Positions 4,983 to 6,504 of a DNA stretch of 6,504 nucleotides are shown here, in pieces. The stretch spans positions 1 through 6,504 of the forward strand of contig JAIVGU010000218.1 of assembly GCA_020201445.1 (NCBI GenBank), given 5' to 3'. Both the position numbers and the translations under genes were made by a program. The notes beneath the pieces are model-generated. The model was not told the origin of the DNA. It was given only the letters and a program-made list of their open reading frames with translations, and did not search any database. Position 1 is the first letter of the stretch. Each line of letters starts with the position of its first letter. The DNA is from Halobacteriales archaeon. Lineage in GTDB: Archaea > Thermoplasmatota > E2 > JACPAO01 > JAHFTW01.

Positions 4983-5381
4983 GTACGACTTCTGGCGCTT
5001 CTTGCGGGCACCGCGGCCAAGGGGCTTCTTGCTCTCCTTGACGCGGGTGTCGTTGACCAGCAGGGTGCGGTCGTAGGCGAGGTACTGCTCCTTCAGCTCG
5101 GCGTCCTCGGTGTAGTCGAGGATGGCGCGCGCGATGGCCGTGCGGACCGCGTCCGCCTGGCCGTACACGCCGCCGCCCGCCACCGACACGGTGATGTCGA
5201 GCTTCTCGGCCTTCTTGCCGGCCACCAGGAGGGGCTCCTCCATCTTGAGGCGAGCGAGCTTGGGCTCGACGATCTCGATGGGGACGTGGTTGACGCGGAC
5301 CTTGCCCGTGCCCTTCACCGCGGCGGCGCGGGCCACGGCGGTCTTGCGCTTGCCGCTGGTGTTGACGACTTTCTTGGCCAT
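4977..5381 (-). CDS. rps9: Small ribosomal subunit protein uS9 (archaeal type)
   Basis: uS9 binds the 16S rRNA of the 30S head, and its C-terminal tail reaches the P-site tRNA. The product is 134 residues, typical for archaea. It opens VVNTSGKRKTAVARA (5-19), a family hallmark, followed by EPLLVAG (49-55), VAGGGVYGQADAVRTAIARA (67-86), the YDRTLLVNDTRVKESKKPLGRGARKKRQKSYR region and an intact terminal SYR. The central insertion-free layout and the KESKK-GRGARKKRQKSYR tail are of the archaeal/eukaryotic type. ATG 5381 is preceded by GAGGT inside the end of rpl13, eight bases away. The rpl13 stop (5383-5385) is one base before the start. Order and spacing fit the conserved archaeal cluster. Confidence 0.97.
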   Translation of the reverse strand: MAKKVVNTSGKRKTAVARAAAVKGTGKVRVNHVPIEIVEPKLARLKMEEPLLVAGKKAEKLDITVSVAGGGVYGQADAVRTAIARAILDYTEDAELKEQYLAYDRTLLVNDTRVKESKKPLGRGARKKRQKSYR

Positions 5382-5382
5382 G

Positions 5383-5862
5383 TTATGCGACCTCGCGGGG
5401 GCTGCCGAGCCAGTTGGCCAGCTCGGAGATGGTGAGATAGCTGTGCGCGTCGCGCTGCGCGGCGGGGAGCGACTCGGCCTTCTGGCCGGCCAGCTCCTTG
5501 GGCACGCCGATGTGCGCCTTGATGCGCTTGTAGGCGGCGCGGCCGGCGCTGCTCTGGTAGTTGATCATGCCGCGGCAGGTGCGCTTGACGATGAGGTGGG
5601 GCTCGCGCGGGAAGAACGGGCCCTTGCGCATCGTGCCGACGTGGCGCTTCTGGAGGTAGTGCTCCTGGATGGCCTTGCGGGACGAGCCGACGATGATGGC
5701 CTTCTCGGCGTTGACGATGTGGACCTCGTCGCCCAGGATGGCGCGCTTGGCGACGTGGGTCGCCATGCGGCCGAGGACGAGCCCGGTGGCGTCGATGACG
5801 ACCAGGGCGCCCTTGGGGGCGGGGAAGACGGGGCCAGATTCGGGGTGTTTCGCTCCGGACAT
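5383..5862 (-). CDS. rpl13: Large ribosomal subunit protein uL13 (archaeal type)
   Basis: uL13 binds 23S rRNA early in assembly of the 50S subunit. The product has 159 residues from ATG 5862. The core begins VVIDATGLVLGRMATHVAKR (21-40), then GDEVHIVNAEKAIIVG (44-59), the KGPFFPREPHLIVKRTCRGM segment (80-99), archaeal in type and different from the bacterial GGLK region, and YKRIKAHIGVPKELAG (111-126). The last 20 residues (SYLTISELANWLG) match the archaeal end. The first 17 residues (rich in G, P and A) are an extension of uncertain value. The start is chosen because GGGTGA lies five bases upstream. The frame stays open far beyond this ATG, but that part overlaps rpl18e and is not coding. 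Confidence 0.96.
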   Translation of the reverse strand: MSGAKHPESGPVFPAPKGALVVIDATGLVLGRMATHVAKRAILGDEVHIVNAEKAIIVGSSRKAIQEHYLQKRHVGTMRKGPFFPREPHLIVKRTCRGMINYQSSAGRAAYKRIKAHIGVPKELAGQKAESLPAAQRDAHSYLTISELANWLGSPREVA

Positions 5863-5867
5863 GAGGC

Positions 5868-5873
5868 TCACCC
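5868..5873 (-). promoter_or_regulatory. Shine-Dalgarno sequence of rpl13, containing the rpl18e stop
   Basis: GGGTGA on the minus strand serves as ribosome binding site five bases before ATG 5862, and its TGA is the rpl18e stop. The same design appears at the rps9-rpoN junction. Confidence 0.7.
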
Positions 5874-6236
5874 GACAATCCTGCAGTTCTGGCCCTTGGG
5901 GAAGACCTTGATGGCCTCCTGGAAGGTCAGGACCTTGCCGCCCTTGGCCGCGATCTTGGCCTTGGCGGAGGCGCTCGCGCTGACGGCGACGACGGTGTAG
6001 GCCTTGCTGACCTCGCCGTCGCCGAGCAGTTTCCCGGGGATGACGGCGTTCTCGCCGTCGCCCACGGTGTCGTCCAGCTTGCTGACGTTGACCTGTGCCC
6101 AGTTGCGCGACGGCTTCTCCAGACGGGAAGCGATGTCTCGCCACAGGGGAGCCTCGTTCGTGCGCCCAGCGTTCTTGAGGGCGCCGATGAGCTCCACGAG
6201 CACAGGGTTCGATTTGCGGTCGATCCCGGTTGCCAT
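5868..6236 (-). CDS. rpl18e: Large ribosomal subunit protein eL18 (L18e)
   Basis: A 50S protein found in archaea and eukaryotes but not bacteria, which makes it strong evidence for the domain of the organism. The product is 122 residues, the usual archaeal length. DRKSNPVLVELIGALKNAG (6-24) is the N-terminal signature, PLWRDIASRLEKPSRN (30-45) follows, VNVSKLDDTVGDGENAVIPGKLLGDGEV (49-76) is the core shared with uL15, and the end is KVFPKGQNCRIVG. ATG 6236 is preceded by GAGGAG nine bases upstream. A longer frame from a TTG at 6266 would read through this site and add ten unconserved residues, so I reject it. It is the first gene of the operon; a 268-base gene-free stretch lies upstream in place of the rpoD that often precedes it. 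Confidence 0.96.
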   Translation of the reverse strand: MATGIDRKSNPVLVELIGALKNAGRTNEAPLWRDIASRLEKPSRNWAQVNVSKLDDTVGDGENAVIPGKLLGDGEVSKAYTVVAVSASASAKAKIAAKGGKVLTFQEAIKVFPKGQNCRIVG

Positions 6237-6245
6237 GTGTAGTGA

Positions 6246-6251
6246 CTCCTC
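6246..6251 (-). promoter_or_regulatory. Shine-Dalgarno sequence of rpl18e
   Basis: GAGGAG on the minus strand sits nine bases before ATG 6236 and fixes the start of the first gene of the ribosomal operon. It means that the operon mRNA has a leader. Confidence 0.65.
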
Positions 6252-6258
6252 GACATTC

Positions 6259-6300
6259 GCCGCCAAGCCCCGGTTCCCCAGGGATGGCTGCCTGGCGGGC
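6259..6300 (-). promoter_or_regulatory. Hairpin in the presumed rpl18e leader
   Basis: On the minus strand GCCCGCCAGGC (6300-6290) can pair with GCTTGGCGGC (6268-6259), giving ten pairs with one bulged C and one G-U; the 21-base loop contains a further CCC/GGG. It ends seven bases before the Shine-Dalgarno sequence. If transcribed it would be a stable leader structure, possibly for feedback by a ribosomal protein, but a role is not shown by the sequence. Confidence 0.4.
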
Positions 6301-6306
6301 GACGAA

Positions 6307-6355
6307 GGGGGGGTATTTGAGCAAGAGGGTGGGCAGGTGGGTAGAGTGGCGAGGG
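6307..6355 (+). other. G-rich stretch with quadruplex potential
   Basis: The plus strand has a run of seven Gs (6307-6313) and GGG tracts at 6327-6329, 6331-6333, 6339-6341 and 6353-6355. Loops of 1, 5 and 11 bases allow a G-quadruplex, though the last loop is long. It overlaps the presumed promoter, on the template strand of the ribosomal operon. Confidence 0.4.
6314..6320 (-). promoter_or_regulatory. Weak TATA-like box upstream of rpl18e
   Basis: TCAAATA on the minus strand is the only AT-rich patch in the upstream region. It lies about 78 bases before ATG 6236, so initiation about 25 bases downstream would give a leader of roughly 55 bases. It is a poor match to the archaeal consensus TTTAWATA, and no clear BRE is visible. 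Confidence 0.3.
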
Positions 6356-6504
6356 TGCAATCCAGAAGGCTCTGGCGGCCGTGGAACGCGCCAGTGGCAG
6401 CAAGGGTGCCATGCCGTGAAATAGCCCGCGCCGGTTGGCCTCCACATGCACGTGCAGGGAGTCGGAGGCATCTTCCTACGATCCAGGGACCCCAAGGCCC
6501 TGGG
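6356..6504. other. No gene recognised to the right edge
   Basis: Neither strand shows a recognisable protein or a tRNA T-loop motif. Small structures seen are a CCAGA-AGGC-TCTGG hairpin (6362-6375), the ten-base palindrome TGCACGTGCA (6447-6456) and a CCAGGG/CCCTGG hairpin (6483-6503). The last could mark the end of a gene lying outside the window. Confidence 0.5.

Noticed and set aside
5863..6495. Extension of the rpl13 frame upstream of ATG 5862
   Set aside because: It overlaps rpl18e in another frame, has no conserved residues, and ATG 5862 has its own ribosome binding site.
6330..6504. tRNA or small structured RNA gene upstream of the ribosomal cluster
   Set aside because: No GTTCRA T-loop, no matching acceptor stem on either strand; only short isolated hairpins were seen.

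Overview
The window looks like a piece of a GC-rich archaeal chromosome (GC by eye about two thirds or more). The decisive evidence is on the minus strand, which carries the archaeal cluster rpl18e - rpl13 - rps9 - rpoN. Two of its products, eL18 and the Rpb10-like RNA polymerase subunit N, have no bacterial counterpart. Genes are led by Shine-Dalgarno sequences of the GGAGGTGATC type. The proteins are not strongly acidic, which argues against a haloarchaeon. A high-GC Thermoplasmatota-like lineage is my best guess, but it is inference only.

Plus strand, 1-4557: a fatty-acid beta-oxidation and electron-transfer operon. In order it holds the C-terminal end of a 3-hydroxyacyl-CoA dehydrogenase (cut by the window edge), an enoyl-CoA hydratase, an acyl-CoA dehydrogenase, and the beta and alpha subunits of an electron transfer flavoprotein (ETF). 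Together they would oxidise acyl-CoA to enoyl-CoA (electrons to the ETF), hydrate it and oxidise the hydroxyacyl-CoA; no thiolase or ETF:quinone oxidoreductase lies inside the window. Both ETF subunits keep the overall fold signatures but have lost most of the classical AMP- and FAD-contact motifs. Each of the last three intercistronic gaps is filled by a long imperfect palindrome built from about 9-bp units, followed at once by the next gene's ribosome binding site; two of these RBS leaders are nearly identical.

Centre, 4558-4780: a gene-free gap where the two operons converge. It holds a 29-nt homopurine tract, a 65-nt hairpin and a second copy of the 3' end of rpoN. These form an A-B-A' arrangement in which one segment can pair with either of two copies. 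I see no rpoK here, although it commonly follows rpoN in archaea.

Minus strand, 6236 down to 4781: rpl18e, rpl13, rps9 and rpoN are packed within a few bases of each other or overlapping. In two junctions the next gene's Shine-Dalgarno sequence contains the previous gene's stop codon. Upstream (6237-6504) is a non-coding leader and promoter region with a structured hairpin, a weak TATA-like box and a G-rich stretch. I recognise no gene between there and the right edge.
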